A DNA stretch of 64,000 nt from Thermoflexus sp. (GTDB taxonomy: Bacteria > Chloroflexota > Anaerolineae > Aggregatilineales > Aggregatilineaceae): positions 186,001-250,000 of the forward strand of contig DYGX01000004.1 of the NCBI GenBank assembly GCA_020724465.1, in the 5' to 3' direction. Under the pieces are notes generated by a model. That model searched no databases, had not been told where the DNA came from, and was given only the letters and a program-made list of their open reading frames with translations. Of this stretch, positions 36,401-46,984 are shown one piece after another; the first letter of the stretch is position 1, and each line of letters opens with the position of its first letter. Both the position numbers and the translations under genes were made by a program.

Positions 36401-37630
36401 CGCCGTCTCGCGCGCCGAGCGCCCGATCCACAGCGCCACACCGCTGACGACCAGCCAGTATGCCGCCGTCAAGAGGACGATCATCGCCCCGTACAGCAGC
36501 GACTGCGTGATGACTCGATCCGTATCAACCAGCCGGAACTGCAACACGGCATAGGCCGCCGAGATGGGAAACAGCACCGCCAGCACCGCCAGAAACGGAA
36601 CCAGCGTGCTGGAAAGGTGGCCCGTTGCGAACCACCAGCCGGCCAGCGCCAGCCCCGGCACCAGCGCCGGGATGGCACCGAGCAGCACCATCGCCGCCTG
36701 GTTGCGGGCCGCGGGCGAGGCGGCGCGCGCGCGGCGCCAGGCCATCGTCGCCAGCAGCGCCAGCGCCCCCGCCAGCAAGACCCCGCTGGCAAACGGCATG
36801 GCAAGCTGGCGCGTGGCCGCGTCCGCAGAGCCGTACAGCACCACCGCGACCCCGCCCAGCGCCGCCGAGGCCACCAGCGGCGCCCCGCTCAGCGCCGGCA
36901 GGCGCATCAGCGCCGCAAACTCGTAGGGGAACGTCAGCGCAAACAGCACGGCCAGGCCGCCCGCCAGCGCCTGCGCCGCCAGCCACGCGGGCACAAAATA
37001 CTGCGTCGTGAGCGAATCGAAGCGCCCGGCGACCACCACCGCCAGCAGCGCCGCCAGCCCGGCCAGAATTCGCAGCGGGCGGCGGTCCGGCCAGCGCACG
37101 ATCAGGCCGAGCGCCACCAGCCACATCGCGACCGCCGCAACCCAGCTCACGCCGAAGAAGCCCAGAAAATCGCCCATCGAAAACCGCGCCAGCGTGATCA
37201 GCACCGTGCAGATCGCGGTGCCGTCCACCGTCTGGCAGGTCGCCCCGCGTACACCAGCCCCGTCCTGCGGCGCGAAGCGCAGCGCGACGCGCTCGCCGGG
37301 CGCGCGCGCCGCCAGCTCGCGGTTGAACGCGGCGACGCGCTCGCCAGGCAGCAACACGTCGAGCGCCACACTCCCCACGCCCACGATCCGGTCGCCAGGG
37401 GCCAGCCCGGCATCCAACGCGGGCCAGGGATCGCTGCCGAATGGGCCGCTGTCGCTCACAGTCAGCTCGCGCGTGGGCAAAAAGCCCGCGAAAGCGTGCC
37501 CGCGCCAGTCCCACGCGGCGTAGGCATAGGCGCCCAGTATGGCGCCCGCCGCCACCACCGCCGCGATCGCGAGTACCAACCCGGCCCGCGCGCCCGGACT
37601 CCAGCGTGAAAGGATGGACGAAGTCTGCAT
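33485..37630 (-). CDS. Large membrane sensor histidine kinase with multiple GAF domains
   Basis: 1381 residues from ATG 37630, with GGAG 8 nt upstream. An N-terminal helix is followed by a PDZ-like outer segment (LAPGDRIVGVGSVALDVLLPGERVAAFNRE), then a block of about 8-10 membrane helices (to ~425), then three to four GAF domains (~460-1130). Each has a LSxxAP/WxGVPLLA-type core such as AWMGVPLLADTGGGVLGVM and SVPLLAQGRAIGVLQTINK. HisKA is at SIVAHELKNPMTSMRG (His1149); HATPase_c has NFVSNANKY, DTGIGM and GTGLGLAI. No receiver is fused and none is encoded nearby. It probably senses membrane or small-ligand cues and phosphorylates an unlinked response regulator. Confidence 0.92.
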   Translation of the reverse strand: MQTSSILSRWSPGARAGLVLAIAAVVAAGAILGAYAYAAWDWRGHAFAGFLPTRELTVSDSGPFGSDPWPALDAGLAPGDRIVGVGSVALDVLLPGERVAAFNRELAARAPGERVALRFAPQDGAGVRGATCQTVDGTAICTVLITLARFSMGDFLGFFGVSWVAAVAMWLVALGLIVRWPDRRPLRILAGLAALLAVVVAGRFDSLTTQYFVPAWLAAQALAGGLAVLFALTFPYEFAALMRLPALSGAPLVASAALGGVAVVLYGSADAATRQLAMPFASGVLLAGALALLATMAWRRARAASPAARNQAAMVLLGAIPALVPGLALAGWWFATGHLSSTLVPFLAVLAVLFPISAAYAVLQFRLVDTDRVITQSLLYGAMIVLLTAAYWLVVSGVALWIGRSARETALSPVAVVAAIFVVAVAFVPLRGLLQRAIDAAYYRTRRSYQAALERFSREVTSAVSPGEVLALVRHTLADTVAPAHAILFVLDAESEQYRAELDPDTGRRPTDLIFTPQSGLVRYLSEQESVLYLEPGRPLPLEVVSDRAALGVLAAPVLIGLRGQRALNGFLAVGPRRSGAPYLHEDLRFFASLADPLALAVERAQAISDLERRVRVQDVLSQVSRALNFAIDFDTLLELLYAQTRRVIPAPYFTIALRNPTTDELTYVFYNDGDERDPSREGKRWRMGLDLVSEIARTQQTLRTDDYVRESLQRDPRGQVENPHLKAWMGVPLLADTGGGVLGVMVAATSEPGVTFTDEQQSLFWDIANLAASAIDKFQLFNKTQQRARQLSAINEIATRLASELGNVDRLLQLITENAVQILGAEAGSLLLVDEDTGDLEFRVVVGGSAELVGRRIPAGTGLAGATVQRGAPIIVNDPSRDSRWYGDLLASETEAGGDGFESRAILSVPLLAQGRAIGVLQTINKLDGSIFVPEDADLLATFAGQAAIAIENARLFDMTDQQLALRVQELDTMQRIDQELNRTLNLNNVVDITMDWALRKSGASAGALFILDRERNELQLVASYGYEPDSPFGQPPGSTYPADRGAIGRGIRSGQPSLVTDVSLDPAYEETLPGCVAQLTVPLFSANQVIGVIILESAEEGVLDLLDLDFVSRLAEHASPAIVNARLFQELTRANEARSEFVSIVAHELKNPMTSMRGYTDLLLKGVVGPVNEQQADFLRTIFNNVIRMETLVSDLNDLTKQQTNNLRLDLAAVDLREALAETLRAQQRLIEEKEQTLVVEVPDDLPPVWADFNRLIQIMTNFVSNANKYTGEGGTIAIRAEVARNVWDPQGAPQVVHCTVSDTGIGMSEEDLAQLFVPYFRSEDPRTREQPGTGLGLAITRGLVEQHGGRVWVESKLDEGTTFHFTIPLAVEVQRAGA

Positions 37631-37682
37631 AAGACGTGCTCCGGCCACAACGCTATTTTATGGCTTTCGTGACAGTACCCGC

Positions 37683-37691
37683 ATTGTATCA
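37683..37691 (-). promoter_or_regulatory. Extended -10 promoter for the GAF histidine kinase
   Basis: TGATACAAT on the minus strand (TACAAT 37683-37688), about 50 nt before ATG 37630. No clear -35. Confidence 0.5.
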
Positions 37692-37852
37692 CACAACGAA
37701 TTGCCGTACCGCACGCGCCCCACGCGAACACTAGTTCTAAAGTCCTATTCCGTCCGGCGCGTAGACCGCGTAAGATGGGGCGCCCGCCTGTCCGGGAAGG
37801 ACCCGCCGGGCGAGGGTTGTATCGGTAGCACTTGGATTGGAGAGCAGTTGAA

Positions 37853-39064
37853 ATGACAAAGTGGTTGTGTCGTGTTCTTGTACTGGCGCTGGCGCTGACT
37901 CTGCTGCCGGGAGGATCGGCGGCCCAGGCGCAGCGCCAACCGACCGTGCTGGCCTATTTCTACGGCTGGTTCAACACCGATCAGTGGAACGATCCGCAGT
38001 TGATCGATCGCCCCGCCGAACCGTACAACTCGGCGGACGGCGGCGTGATGGCGCGCCAGATCGGCCAGGCGCAGTCCGCCGGGATCGACGGCTTCGTAAT
38101 GAGCTGGTTCGGGCCGGACGAGCCATACACCACCGGCGTGTTCCATGGGCTGCTCGATCAGGCGGCAGCGCAGGGCTTTCGCGCGGCGGTCGATGTGGAC
38201 ATGGGCCAGGGCTTCCTCAGCACGGTCGAGGCCGCGCAAAACGCGGTCAGCTATGCGGTGCATACGCTTGCCAATCACCCGGCCTACCTGCGCTATGACG
38301 GCAAGCCGGTGATCTTCTTCTGGAAGCAGCAGCGCTTCACCCCGGCGCAGTGGCGCGACATCCGCGCCCAGGTCGATCCGGACCACAACACGATCTGGAT
38401 CGCAGAAGGCGACGCGCTGGCCTACGTGGGTGTGTTCGATGGGCTGAATCTGTACAACATCGCCTGGAGCGCCAACCCGGCGAGCACCAATGCAGCCTGG
38501 GCCAGCCGCACCATAAACCGGGGTGGGTACTTCGTGGCGACGGCCATGCCGGGCTTCGACGAATCGCGGCTGGGGCGCGCCAATCCGGTCGTGCGGGGCC
38601 GGGGCAACGGCGACTACTTCCGGCGCAGCTTCGCCGGCGCGGCAGCCGCCACCCCGCACATGATCATCATCACCAGTTGGAACGAGTTCCCCGAGAACAG
38701 CCACATCGAGCCGAGCCAGCAGTACGGGACGTTCTACCTGGACCTGGCGCGCGAGATGATCGCCGCCTACAAGAGCGGCGCGGCGGTCCCGGCCGGTCCG
38801 GCGGGCGGCGCGGCAGGCCCTGTTCCGGCAGAATCGCCGACGGGGGTCTTCGCCGCGCCGACGGTCAGCACGCTCAACGTGCGCCAGAGTCCCTCGACGG
38901 ACACCGAGATCCTGGGCCGGGTTGGCGCCCCAAGCCGCTACCCGCTGCTTGCCCGGAACGCGGACGCGAGCTGGTACCTGATTGACTTCGGCAGCGGCCA
39001 GGGCTGGGTGTCGGCCACCTACGCCCGCGCCGAGGGCAATCTCGACGCCGTGCCGGTGCAGTAG
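37853..39064 (+). CDS. Secreted GH99-like protein with C-terminal SH3b domain
   Basis: 403 residues from ATG 37853 (MTKWLCRVLVLALAL) with GGAGAG 8 nt upstream. A signal peptide ends at AQAQRQ. Residues ~30-320 resemble the endo-alpha-mannanase/GH99-GH71-like TIM barrel: VLAYFYGWFNTDQW, AGIDGFVMSWFGPDE, GFRAAVDVDMGQ, DGKPVIFFWKQQR and TSWNEFPENSHIEPS with the acidic residues near the C-terminus. A Gly/Pro-rich linker leads to a bacterial SH3 domain (STLNVRQSPSTDTEILGRVG). It likely cleaves or binds alpha-mannan-type polysaccharide outside the cell, with the SH3b for wall attachment. Catalytic activity is inferred, not shown. Confidence 0.85.
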   Translation: MTKWLCRVLVLALALTLLPGGSAAQAQRQPTVLAYFYGWFNTDQWNDPQLIDRPAEPYNSADGGVMARQIGQAQSAGIDGFVMSWFGPDEPYTTGVFHGLLDQAAAQGFRAAVDVDMGQGFLSTVEAAQNAVSYAVHTLANHPAYLRYDGKPVIFFWKQQRFTPAQWRDIRAQVDPDHNTIWIAEGDALAYVGVFDGLNLYNIAWSANPASTNAAWASRTINRGGYFVATAMPGFDESRLGRANPVVRGRGNGDYFRRSFAGAAAATPHMIIITSWNEFPENSHIEPSQQYGTFYLDLAREMIAAYKSGAAVPAGPAGGAAGPVPAESPTGVFAAPTVSTLNVRQSPSTDTEILGRVGAPSRYPLLARNADASWYLIDFGSGQGWVSATYARAEGNLDAVPVQ

Positions 39065-39096
39065 CCCGTTACGGCTTCAGCGTAGCATCGCGCACG

Positions 39097-39125
39097 CGGG
39101 GCGGGCCACCCGATGGTCCGCCCCG
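39097..39125 (+). terminator. Hairpin terminator after the GH99-like gene
   Basis: 8-bp GC-rich stem (CGGGGCGG / CCGCCCCG) 33 bp past the stop, followed by TATTCGTTG; the T-tract is imperfect. Confidence 0.6.
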
Positions 39126-39276
39126 TATTCGTTGCAAGCTCGCGGGCGCGCCCGCACAAAGTGAGTAGAATAGGTGGCGAGCGTCCGCGCTCGTTCTGCT
39201 GCCCAGCACCCCAGCCCCCGCCGCCCGCAGAACCGTTCGCCGCCACTGCACCTGCTGACGGAGTTCTCGACCACGT

Positions 39277-40227
39277 ATGGACCAGACCACCGAGATCATC
39301 AACCGGGTTTTGCCGATTTTCCTGCTGATTGGCCTGGGCGCCTGGATCCGGCGCAGCCAGTTTCTGCCCGACCGCGCCATCGACGACCTGCGCAAGATCG
39401 CGGTCAACCTGGCGCTGCCGTCGGTGCTGTTCATCTCGTTTCTGCAGATCGAGATGAAATCGACCTATCTGGTCGTGTTCGTGATGATGGCCGCGCTGTG
39501 TATCGCGCTCTATGGGCTGGGATTGGCGCTGCGCCGCCGGCTCGACGTGCCGCACCCCTATTTCCCCTTCCTGATGACCGGCTTTGAATACGGGATGCTG
39601 GGCGTCAGCCTGTTCGGCAGCGCCTACGGCCTGGAGAACATCGGTTATATCGCGGTGATCGACCTGGGGCACGAGTTGTTCATCTGGTTTGTCTTTCTGG
39701 CGCTGCTGCTGATGACCCGCGACGGGCTGCAAAGCCCTGGGCAGCTCGTCGGGTCGTTCTTCCGCTCGCCGGTCATCGTGGCGATCCTGGCCGGGATCGC
39801 GCTCAACCTGCTCGGCGCGGAAGCGTTCCTCTACGAACAACCGGTCACCGGCGGCCTCATGGCGACGCTCGGCTTCCTCAGCGCGCTCACCATCCCGCTG
39901 ATTCTGATCATCGTCGGCTACGGGATCCGGCTGGACCGGGCCGGGGTGCGCGAGGCGGCGCTGGTGATCGCCATCCGGCTGGCGATCCTCATTCCGCTGG
40001 CGCTGATCCTGAACGCGGTCGTCATTCGCGGCCTGCTGGACCTGGAGCGCCCCTTCGAGATCGCGCTCTTCACGCTGCTGGTCATGCCGCCCCCGTTCAT
40101 CATCCCGCTCTACATGCGGCAGGACATGCCCGAGGAAAAGCGCTACGTCAACAACGTGCTGATGCTCTACACGGTGTTCTCGCTGGCGATCTTCTCGATC
40201 TTTTTCGTGCTCAATCCGCAGCTCTGA
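39277..40227 (+). CDS. AEC-family transporter
   Basis: 316 residues with about ten hydrophobic helices in two similar halves, typical of the auxin efflux carrier / bile-acid fold. Conserved family parts include [18 protein letters not shown] at the start, [17 protein letters not shown] with the broken helix containing Asn and Pro, and [17 protein letters not shown] near the end, where the second half's Pro-rich break should be. It probably exports or imports an organic anion; the substrate is unknown. It ends 34 bp before the mutase small-subunit promoter, with no link to that gene beyond direction. Confidence 0.85.
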   Translation: MDQTTEIINRVLPIFLLIGLGAWIRRSQFLPDRAIDDLRKIAVNLALPSVLFISFLQIEMKSTYLVVFVMMAALCIALYGLGLALRRRLDVPHPYFPFLMTGFEYGMLGVSLFGSAYGLENIGYIAVIDLGHELFIWFVFLALLLMTRDGLQSPGQLVGSFFRSPVIVAILAGIALNLLGAEAFLYEQPVTGGLMATLGFLSALTIPLILIIVGYGIRLDRAGVREAALVIAIRLAILIPLALILNAVVIRGLLDLERPFEIALFTLLVMPPPFIIPLYMRQDMPEEKRYVNNVLMLYTVFSLAIFSIFFVLNPQL

Positions 40228-40261
40228 GCAGCGCCCGCCGCCCTGGTTGCGCGCTTTCCGG

Positions 40262-40267
40262 TATAAT
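40262..40267 (+). promoter_or_regulatory. -10 box for the mutase B12 subunit / meaB pair
   Basis: Perfect TATAAT about 40 bp before ATG 40308; the upstream -35 is not clear. Confidence 0.5.
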
Positions 40268-40307
40268 CGGGGTGCCAAAGAGCATACTTCACACGGAGCC
40301 AACACGG

Positions 40308-40721
40308 ATGAGCGAACGAAAAATCCGCGTGCTGATCGCCAAGCCGGGCCTGGACGGGCACGACCGGGGCGCCAAAGTGGTGGCGCGGGCGCTGCGCGAC
40401 GCGGGCATGGAAGTCATTTACACCGGGCTGCGCCAGACTCCCGAGATGATCGCCGAGGCGGCGCTGCAGGAAGACGTCGATGTCGTCGGCCTGTCGATCC
40501 TCAGCGGGGCGCATATGGCCCTCGTCCCGCGCGTGATCGAGCTGCTGCGCGCCGAAGGGTTGGACGATGTGATCGTGATCGTCGGCGGGATCATCCCGGA
40601 CGACGACATCCCCGCGCTGCATGCCATGGGCGTCAGCGCCGTCTTCGGGCCGGGCACCAGCACCGAAGACACCATCGCGCATATCCGCCAGGCTGTGGCA
40701 TCCCGTTCGGCGCCCCAATGA
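40308..40721 (+). CDS. Methylmalonyl-CoA mutase small (B12-binding) subunit
   Basis: 137 residues from ATG 40308. Cobalamin-binding fold: [20 protein letters not shown] carries the D-x-H-x-x-G motif (Asp16, His18, Gly21) whose His replaces the lower axial ligand. It is followed by [14 protein letters not shown] (S-x-L motif) and [16 protein letters not shown] (GG motif). Such stand-alone domains pair with a separate catalytic subunit, here the gene at 12989-14665, about 26 kb away. The stop overlaps the meaB start by 4 bp. Confidence 0.95.
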   Translation: MSERKIRVLIAKPGLDGHDRGAKVVARALRDAGMEVIYTGLRQTPEMIAEAALQEDVDVVGLSILSGAHMALVPRVIELLRAEGLDDVIVIVGGIIPDDDIPALHAMGVSAVFGPGTSTEDTIAHIRQAVASRSAPQ

Positions 40722-41731
40722 CCCGCGCCTCAGCTCAGGATTGGGTCGACGATCTCCTCGCCGGCGATCGCCGCACGCTCGCGCGCCTGATCACCCGCGT
40801 GGAGAACCGCACGCCGGATTCGCACGCGGCCCTGGCGCGGCTCTATCCTCACACCGGCCGGGCGTATCTGGTGGGCATTACCGGCGCGCCGGGCACCGGC
40901 AAATCGACCGTCGTCAACGCGCTCACGCGCACCCTGCGCGAGCGGGAGCAGACCGTCGGGATCATCGCCGTCGACCCGACCAGCCCGTTCAGCGGCGGGG
41001 CGGTGCTGGGCGACCGGATCCGCATGGTCGATCTGGCCGGCGATCGGGGTGTGTTCATTCGCAGCATGGCGAACCGGGGCAGCCTGGGCGGGCTGGCGGC
41101 CACCACCGGCGACGTGGCGCGCGTACTGGACGCCGCCGGATTCGACGTCATCCTGATCGAGACGGTCGGCGCGGGCCAGAGCGAAGTGGATATCGCGCGC
41201 ACGGCCTACACCACGATTGTGGTCGATGCGCCGGGCATGGGCGACGACGTGCAGGCCATCAAGGCCGGCATCCTGGAGATCGCGGATATCCTGGTAGTCA
41301 ACAAGGCCGACCGGCCGGGCGCCGAGAACACCGTCCGCGCGCTGCGCGCCATGCTGGAGCTGGGCCACCGCCTGCGGACCAACCTGCACCACGGCGAGCT
41401 GCTGGCCCGTCCCGCCAGTCCGGACGCGTCCATCTACGATTTCTGGCAGGTGCCCATTCTCAAGACGATCGCCACCGAGGGCGAGGGGCTGGGCGCGTTG
41501 GCCGACGCCATCGAACGCCACCGCGCTTACCTGGCAGACAGCGGCCTGCTGGTCGAGCGGCAGCGCGCCGGGATCGAGGCGGAACTCGCCGCGCGCCTGC
41601 GCGAAGCCCTGCTGGACCAGCTTATTCGGCAGCGCACACCCGCCGCCCTCGAAGAGTTGATCGAGCGCGTCCTCGCGCGCCAGCTCGATCCCGGCAGCGC
41701 CGTGCGCATGCTGATGGATGGCTCCGCCTGA
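40718..41731 (+). CDS. meaB: MeaB-type GTPase, mutase chaperone
   Basis: 337 residues from ATG 40718, overlapping the B12 subunit by 4 bp (ATGA). G-protein motifs: Walker [18 protein letters not shown] near 48-63, Asp in switch [31 protein letters not shown], then [11 protein letters not shown] (NKxD). The C-terminal dimer arm ([20 protein letters not shown]) is long. MeaB binds methylmalonyl-CoA mutase, protects it and gates cofactor exchange. Co-translation with the B12 subunit fits that role. It is near the MeaB/ArgK length. Confidence 0.94.
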   Translation: MTRASAQDWVDDLLAGDRRTLARLITRVENRTPDSHAALARLYPHTGRAYLVGITGAPGTGKSTVVNALTRTLREREQTVGIIAVDPTSPFSGGAVLGDRIRMVDLAGDRGVFIRSMANRGSLGGLAATTGDVARVLDAAGFDVILIETVGAGQSEVDIARTAYTTIVVDAPGMGDDVQAIKAGILEIADILVVNKADRPGAENTVRALRAMLELGHRLRTNLHHGELLARPASPDASIYDFWQVPILKTIATEGEGLGALADAIERHRAYLADSGLLVERQRAGIEAELAARLREALLDQLIRQRTPAALEELIERVLARQLDPGSAVRMLMDGSA

Positions 41732-41738
41732 ATCAACA

Positions 41739-41761
41739 GCGCCCGGCAGACAGCCGGGCGC
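41739..41761. terminator. Hairpin between convergent meaB and the 41784-42443 gene
   Basis: Perfect 9-bp stem (GCGCCCGGC, 5-nt loop, GCCGGGCGC) between two converging stops. No T-tract in either direction; it could serve both. Confidence 0.55.
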
Positions 41762-41783
41762 CGCCACGTGTGCTACAGCGCGC

Positions 41784-42443
41784 TTACTCGACGACGGTGG
41801 TGGGCAGCGGCGCGCCCTGCCAGACCTCGTCGTAATTCGGACCCATCGTGTCCGCCGGAACCCACAGGAACGTGCAGTTCAGCAGCACCTTACGGAACTC
41901 GCCGCTCTCGTCCACACCGAACGTCCACAGCGTGGTGTTCCACGGAATCTCGATGGTGGGGGTGGTCTTCTTGCTGAAGTCAGGCGCCCAATAGGCTTCG
42001 GCAGAGTGCAGGAAACGGCCAACCACAGCGCCCGCCAGCGAAATCGCGGTGTCGCAGCCACCCACCGCTAACGCTTCGGGGGTGCAGGTTTCGTCGATGT
42101 CGGTATACGGATCGACCACTTCTAGCGAGGTATCGCCCAGGTAAATGTAGATGCCGATGCCGGGAGCAACATCCCCGATCTCGGTGAACGTGTAGCTGAA
42201 CACCAGTGTCTGCTCGCCGGTCATGATGGTCTGCGACGGTTCGGCCTTCAGCTCGCCATCATCCCAGAACTCAACAATATATGTGCCCGCCTCCCCGGCA
42301 AAGAAGCTGACTGTCACGGTGCAGTTTTCGCTGGTGATGGTCAGATCTTGGAGCTGCGCGGACGCCAGGCCCACCGGCCCGAGAATCACAACCGACAGCA
42401 TAATCACGAATGTGAGTGCTGGCACGTAGAACTTGGTCTTCAT
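41784..42443 (-). CDS. Secreted hypothetical beta-rich protein
   Basis: 219 residues from ATG 42443 (MKTKFYVPALTFVIMLSVVI), with AAGGAG 7 nt upstream. A signal peptide ends at ASAQLQ. The mature protein is acidic, beta-rich and has several Cys (ENCTVTVSFFAGEAGTYIV, ETCTPEALAVGGCDTA, VLLNCTFLW), with an Ig/PKD-like first half (LVFSYTFTEIGDVAPGIGIYIYLG). No catalytic motif. Its A+T content is visibly higher than that of its neighbours, which may mark recent acquisition or relaxed bias. Function unknown. Confidence 0.72.
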   Translation of the reverse strand: MKTKFYVPALTFVIMLSVVILGPVGLASAQLQDLTITSENCTVTVSFFAGEAGTYIVEFWDDGELKAEPSQTIMTGEQTLVFSYTFTEIGDVAPGIGIYIYLGDTSLEVVDPYTDIDETCTPEALAVGGCDTAISLAGAVVGRFLHSAEAYWAPDFSKKTTPTIEIPWNTTLWTFGVDESGEFRKVLLNCTFLWVPADTMGPNYDEVWQGAPLPTTVVE

Positions 42444-42513
42444 GTTCCGCTCCTTTTGTAACTGCGCTTTCAAAGAAGTAGGCGGCATGTTGCACCGGGT
42501 CACTTCATCATGG

Positions 42514-42522
42514 ATTATGACA
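42514..42522 (-). promoter_or_regulatory. Extended -10 promoter for the secreted hypothetical
   Basis: TGTCATAAT on the minus strand (CATAAT 42514-42519), giving a ~65-nt leader before ATG 42443. Confidence 0.4.
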
Positions 42523-42527
42523 CACAA

Positions 42528-42877
42528 GCACTTATTCTACCATTAGTATGCTGGTGAACAGGTGCAAAAAAGCTGTAAAAATTCAGTTCTGGGTGCGTCG
42601 CCGATGGCCAGCTCGCGGTCTGCGAGAGCGACAAACGGCGCATCAGGCACGCGCGACACCCGCCTGCCAGCCCCACGCGCAGGAGCCGGGCTTGCTCGGC
42701 CCACACAAAAGACGGGGGCAACCGCGCGGGGATCGGGCTGCGGGCAACGCAAGCATCGCCCCTAGAGAACATCCAACACCGCCGCTTCCCGTCAAGTTCA
42801 TATCAGCTTCTAGGTGGGCTGCGGCGAATACGGTACACTGGAGAGCAGGGGGTTCGATCGGAAGAAAGGGACGAGTG
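42528..42877. other. 350-bp intergenic region without a gene
   Basis: I see no gene here. The first ~60 bp are AT-rich and belong to the minus-strand promoter region. The middle is GC-rich and holds the second copy of the 23-bp repeat (42742-42764). Open frames across it are Arg/Ala-rich and lack a start signal, so the gene downstream is taken to begin at 42878. Confidence 0.5.
42742..42764 (-). repeat. 23-bp intergenic repeat, copy 2 (inverted)
   Basis: Minus strand begins TAGGGGCGATGCTTGC and ends GTTGCCC; it differs at two positions from the copy at 15720-15742. Confidence 0.6.
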
Positions 42878-43369
42878 ATGGACGACTACGACCCGCGTTT
42901 CCCCGACAACCCGCGTCGCAGACGCCGCCCCGAGAACGAAGCCGACGATGCCTGGGCCGCCGCCGAGGAAGACAGCCTGGCCGATCCGGAGAGCGAGATC
43001 GAAGACCTGGCCGCCGGGTACGAGTGGAACGACCCGGACGAGTTGTTTTCCGAGCCGCCCCTGCAACCGCGCTCGGATTCGCGCCCCCTTATCCCGCCAA
43101 CGCCGGTTGCGCCGCCGGACCCGCCCACCGGTGGCAGCTACCACCCCGCCCGCGGGTATCCGACCCAGGGCCCGATCTCAAGTGAGCCGGTCTTCGATCC
43201 GTACCGGCCGCCGCGCCGCCCCGAGGGCGTCGGTGTCGAGCCTGCTCCCAATCCCGGCTGTCTGGCCGGGTTGCCGTTGTGGAGCATCGTGCTGATTGTC
43301 ATCCTCTCGCTGGTGGCGCTGCTGGTGGTCGTGCTGGCCTTTGCCTCGCTGCGGCTGTTGCTCGGCTGA
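42878..43369 (+). CDS. Acidic, proline-rich protein with C-terminal membrane anchor
   Basis: 163 residues from ATG 42878. The N-terminal ~125 residues are low complexity: charged DDYDPRFPDNPRRRRRPENE, an acidic stretch (AAAEEDSLADPESEIEDL) and Pro-rich segments (LIPPTPVAPPDPPTGG). One C-terminal membrane helix (LWSIVLIVILSLVALLVVVLAF) leaves almost nothing outside. No family known. It lies just upstream of secA in the same direction, but secA has its own promoter. A disordered cytoplasmic scaffold held at the membrane is a plausible guess. Confidence 0.7.
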   Translation: MDDYDPRFPDNPRRRRRPENEADDAWAAAEEDSLADPESEIEDLAAGYEWNDPDELFSEPPLQPRSDSRPLIPPTPVAPPDPPTGGSYHPARGYPTQGPISSEPVFDPYRPPRRPEGVGVEPAPNPGCLAGLPLWSIVLIVILSLVALLVVVLAFASLRLLLG

Positions 43370-43404
43370 GCGCGGCGCGGGCCATAGAACCCAGGGTCGG
43401 TCTA

Positions 43405-43413
43405 TGCTATAAT
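43405..43413 (+). promoter_or_regulatory. Extended -10 promoter for secA
   Basis: TGCTATAAT with a perfect TATAAT at 43408-43413; leader of about 75 nt containing a GC-rich hairpin-prone stretch (GACGGCGCCTGGCGGCGTC) just before the SD. Confidence 0.65.
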
Positions 43414-43495
43414 CTCACGCATCATTACCATCCAGCCGGATTGTCAGGGAGCGGGGACGGCGCCTGGCGGCGTCGTCCTTCCGTGGTGAGGAACG

Positions 43496-46345
<2,850 letters not shown>

Positions 46346-46417
46346 CTTGAAACGACCCGGCCGGGCGGCACCAATGTGCCTGCTGCCGCCCGCCGGACCT
46401 GCGGACAGGAGAGCGCC

Positions 46418-46792
46418 GTGCCCGAAGCCGACGAGCTGCCCGATCACCTGATGAACGCGATGGACCCGCGCCTGCTGGATCTGGTGCGAACCCGGCTCAC
46501 CTCGTTCGTCCAGTGGGATCTGGTGCGGTTCTTCCACGAGCACCCGCAGATCACAGACACCGCCGAGAATATCGCGCGCTACACCGGGCGCGACCTGCGC
46601 GTCGTCGAGCTGGAGCTGATGAAGCTGGCGCGGCAGAATATCGTCGAGGCCGAAATGCTGACCGGGCTGCGCGTCTATACCCTGAGCGACGATCCCGCCG
46701 TCCGGCGGCTCATCGCCGATTTCATCGAGGCCTGCCGCGATCCCCGCTTCTGCATCAGGGCCACCTATCACGTAATCGCGAACCTGCATTGA
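46418..46792 (+). CDS. Small winged-helix-like protein
   Basis: 124 residues from a GTG start at 46418, chosen because AGGAG lies 6 nt upstream. Helix-rich, with a wHTH-like centre (LVRFFHEHPQITDTAENIARYTGRDLRVVELELMKLARQNIVEAE) that looks like a MarR/ArsR-style helix-turn-helix with a hairpin wing (LRVYTLSDDP), followed by a helix (VRRLIADFIEACRDP). It lies 72 bp after secA, with a GC-rich hairpin (46362-46392) in the gap, so co-transcription with secA is likely. DNA binding is inferred from fold only. Confidence 0.72.
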   Translation: MPEADELPDHLMNAMDPRLLDLVRTRLTSFVQWDLVRFFHEHPQITDTAENIARYTGRDLRVVELELMKLARQNIVEAEMLTGLRVYTLSDDPAVRRLIADFIEACRDPRFCIRATYHVIANLH

Positions 46793-46984
46793 GGCGTCGC
46801 AGCCTGGCTATAACCGGCCATTTGCCCATTGCGCTCAAAGATCGTTTAATAGAGCCAACCGGGCAGACCGCGCCCGGGCCGTCTCGCCAGACGTCCGCCG
46901 CTGGCGCCGATAACCCTGCATCGGAAGCTCGCCAGCGCGCCGCAGGCAAAAGGGGCATGCGTTCGCGCGAGGCTGGTAAGGTTT

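Noticed and set aside
34103-37609. 1168-residue open frame on the plus strand
   Set aside because: Opposite strand of the GAF histidine kinase; residue content is that of antisense GC-rich sequence.
42548-42877. N-terminal extension of the 42878 gene
   Set aside because: No SD, non-coding composition and a repeat inside; ATG 42878 is better.
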